Position numbers and translations under genes: made by a program. Of a DNA stretch of 64,000 bases, positions 61,902 to 64,000 are shown piece after piece; the first letter of the stretch is position 1; each line of letters begins with the position of its first letter. Origin of the DNA: Ehretia macrophylla (taxonomy: Eukaryota; Streptophyta; Magnoliopsida; Boraginales; Ehretiaceae); contig CM075765.1 in the NCBI GenBank assembly GCA_037974665.1, positions 10,833,501 through 10,897,500 on the forward strand. Reading direction: 5' to 3'. The notes under the pieces are model-generated. The model saw only the letters and a program-made list of their open reading frames with translations, ran no database searches and was not told the origin of the DNA.

Positions 61902-63322
61902 TTCTTTTTTTTTCTTTCTAATCTTTGTCTAGATATTATTTGGATTAACTTTATATTGTCCACACTTAGTAATTGATTACCGCAAAACTTTTTATAATTT
62001 AGTTTTTGTATTTGGGCTTATTATATAGGTAAATAATTATCCTTACCATTTTCTTTTTGTAAGTCAAGAAACTTTTTATGATGGAAAACCTAATCAAGTA
62101 TCTTATTAACAATTTAAATTGTATAAAGCTAATTAAAATGGAAAGAAAGAGAGTGATAGGAGAATTATTGTCTTTGCTTAAATTGACTAAGAAAAAAGAA
62201 AAAGGAGGAATAAGAGAATTTAATTATGAGGTTATTTTTATTTCCAGTCAAATTAGAGAAACATAGAAGAAATGAAGTGATAATTTTTGAAATTATTAAT
62301 ATTCCCTAATCATAAAAAAAAATTACCATTTTACTCTTGAATATTTTAACACTGTTACATCTAAGTTTATCTTCTCCTCTCATTTTTTATATTTTGTTTT
62401 TTTGTCATAAGCTGTACTTCTATTAACAAAAAGCACACATCAAACAATACCTACCCGAATACAATAATTTTGTATAATCAAAAAAAGTTCATACTGAAAA
62501 TTACAAGTCCAGACTAAGAGAACTTATCCTAATTACATTAATCCTCATTTCGTTCATTGATATAAACAAAATATTACAAAATTCGTTTCTTCTTTCCTTT
62601 TCTATTTTCTTTTTTTTTATAATTCTCTATTTTATATTTAAAACAAAAATCTTATTTTCTTTCCTCTATAACTATTTCCTCTAATTTCTCTCTTACTTTG
62701 CCCAAAAAAAAAAACACGTAGACGACACACAACCGTTTAACCGTCATCCTTACGCCCCTCGTGGAGCGTGAGTTACACAGCCCATTAAGCAGAACAAAGT
62801 GAAGCTCTTTCCATTTCAGATCTCATGTGCTTAAAAAACCAATCTTTTTTTTTATTTTATTTTTATTTTTCATCTGATACATAGTGGTGTATTAGTATAG
62901 ACTATAGAGCAAGTTTGCACATACCCACTTGGCCTTTTGAAGAAAAAATTATTGAAATTTCAAGATTTCTTGCAATATTCAACACTTAGTTATCGATCTA
63001 CACAGAGGCTTGTGTTGGTTTACATAGGATCATCAAATTTTTTATTCTTGAATTTATGCAGAATTGTTTATGGTACAATTATAGTGTGATATGGGGTTTG
63101 GGTTCAAATTTGAGAGACCCATTTTGAGCAAGCGTTGGTTTTTGTTGTTGCTTATGGAGATTGGGTTTGTTTGATGGTACTTTAAAAGATAAAAAATTTG
63201 AGAAAAGAAATAAAATTTTGGTAATTTGTAATTCTTTTAGTTTTCTTTTTGAATTTTTTTAAAAATTTTTGTGGGGTTTGAGAAATTTGGTTGTGATTGT
63301 GGAGGAAGAGAAGAGAAGCAAT
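61902..63322. other. 5' flank of the LIP1-like gene
   Basis: AT-rich promoter and 5' UTR region. No TATA box could be chosen with confidence. A GC-richer stretch with CACGTAGACGACACAC lies near 62715. An in-frame ATG at 63269 would add 18 residues, but the family starts at MFWR, so it is not used. Confidence 0.45.
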
Positions 63323-63413
63323 ATGTTTTGGAGGGATAGAGGAAGGGAGAGCACAGAGCAAAATGGTGGACCTCCTTGTGGTCAAGTCAGAGTGCTTGTT
63401 GTTGGTGACTCAG
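63323..63413 (+). CDS. LIP1-type Ras-like small GTPase, first coding exon
   Basis: The 91-nt exon encodes 30 residues plus one base: MFWRDRGRESTEQNGG, then CGQVRVLVVGDSG, ending in the first half of the P-loop. A GT donor follows at 63414. This matches the N-terminus of plant LIGHT INSENSITIVE PERIOD1-like GTPases (recalled from family knowledge), which influence the circadian clock and light responses. The next exon should begin with VGKTSL but lies beyond 64000. The gene is cut by the window edge, and the plant-specific family identity rests on this exon only. Confidence 0.8.
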
Positions 63414-64000
63414 GTATTTCATCAGTTTTTCTATTACAGTTTCTTCTTGGGCTCTTCTTTTTACTCATGTTTGTTTGGTTGAGTAGTCTTTATGTATTTG
63501 TTTGTATAATCCTTTTACTACTTTCATACTCGGATTTTTTTTATCCCGCGTTTGATACTTTGCGCAAAGCTATAGTTGTTGCTTTGTGAACCACGCTTCC
63601 GAGTTGGGGGCAATAAGGTAAAGCTATATATAATAGATTCAAAGTAGGTCAAATTATTCCCGGGACCCATGAATAATAGGAGTTTCATGCAACGAGTTGC
63701 CCTTTTTAGAAGTCTGGTAATCAGATGTTTGCTGGTTAGATCTAGATTGGCCTGAAAGTTGGAACTGTAAAATGAGTAGGATTTCTCTTAATATGTCGAA
63801 TGAGTGAAGTTGTTTACACTGAGACTAGTTGGATATGTGAGAGGTTTTAGGTTGGCAGTGGCTAGAATTCAAACAATTTTCTGGGAAGCTATTCTTTTGT
63901 CTTTCCCTGCAATTTAGGAGATGAAAATACTTAAGCTGGACTTTTGTAAGCTGTAGGTTGACTGAAAAGCTCTTATTGTGATAAGAAACGAAGACTGATT
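63414..64000 (+). other. First intron of the LIP1-like gene (open-ended)
   Basis: Begins GTATTTCATC and runs to the window end. T-rich, with no acceptor followed by VGKTS-type sequence. Confidence 0.6.

Overview
The window is plant nuclear DNA. It has spliced genes with GT-AG introns, plant-type LTR retrotransposons, LINEs and hAT MITEs, AT-rich spacers, and no bacterial gene organisation. The protein and repeat types fit a dicot, and the many CAGTGGCGGAGCC-type hAT MITEs suggest an asterid such as Solanaceae. I cannot name a species.

Only two host genes are visible, both small GTPases. A complete Rab7/RABG-type gene lies on the minus strand (11665-15252). It has seven coding exons whose phases add up to 202 residues. 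The first coding exon of a LIP1-type Ras-like GTPase gene lies at the right edge on the plus strand (63323-63413); the rest is outside the window. No RNA gene or CRISPR array was found.

The rest is mostly layered transposon debris, read here through target-site duplications (TSDs). Left flank (1-9506): a degenerate L1-type LINE (minus) is interrupted by a solo LTR (3897-9501), which is itself interrupted by another solo LTR (5974-9018, TSD TACTC). Centre (16552-53430): an old minus-strand Ty1/copia element (called C1) is cut by a solo LTR (17359-20406, TSD ATAGA), a hAT element (21672-23662, TSD GAAGGATC) and a large SIRE/Maximus-type copia element (called C2, 23756-53082, TSD CATAA). C2 carries gag, pol and a third env-position ORF. 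C2 is cut by a remnant with long LTRs (24964-29591), a GC-ended element (32584-33540, 9-bp TSD), a 527-bp LTR-like piece (36824-37350) and a complete minus-strand copia element (called C3, 37737-50701, TSD TCAAT). One LTR of C3 holds a further solo LTR (38357-42117, TSD CACAC). The nest is therefore four levels deep.

Right flank (53431-63322): a CACTA-like end, an RTE-clade LINE fragment, a (CA)n microsatellite, two tandem repeats, a TIR element with a duplicated end, and a long foldback element split by a fifth solo LTR (58809-61418, TSD CTACC). No retroelement looks autonomous; all carry stops, frameshifts or lost catalytic residues. The strongest points are the five solo LTRs of one family, the restorable nesting order, a series of small GAAG-loop inverted repeats in the C3 leader, and an unexplained duplicated LTR half in C2. 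I saw no clearly new functional gene system.
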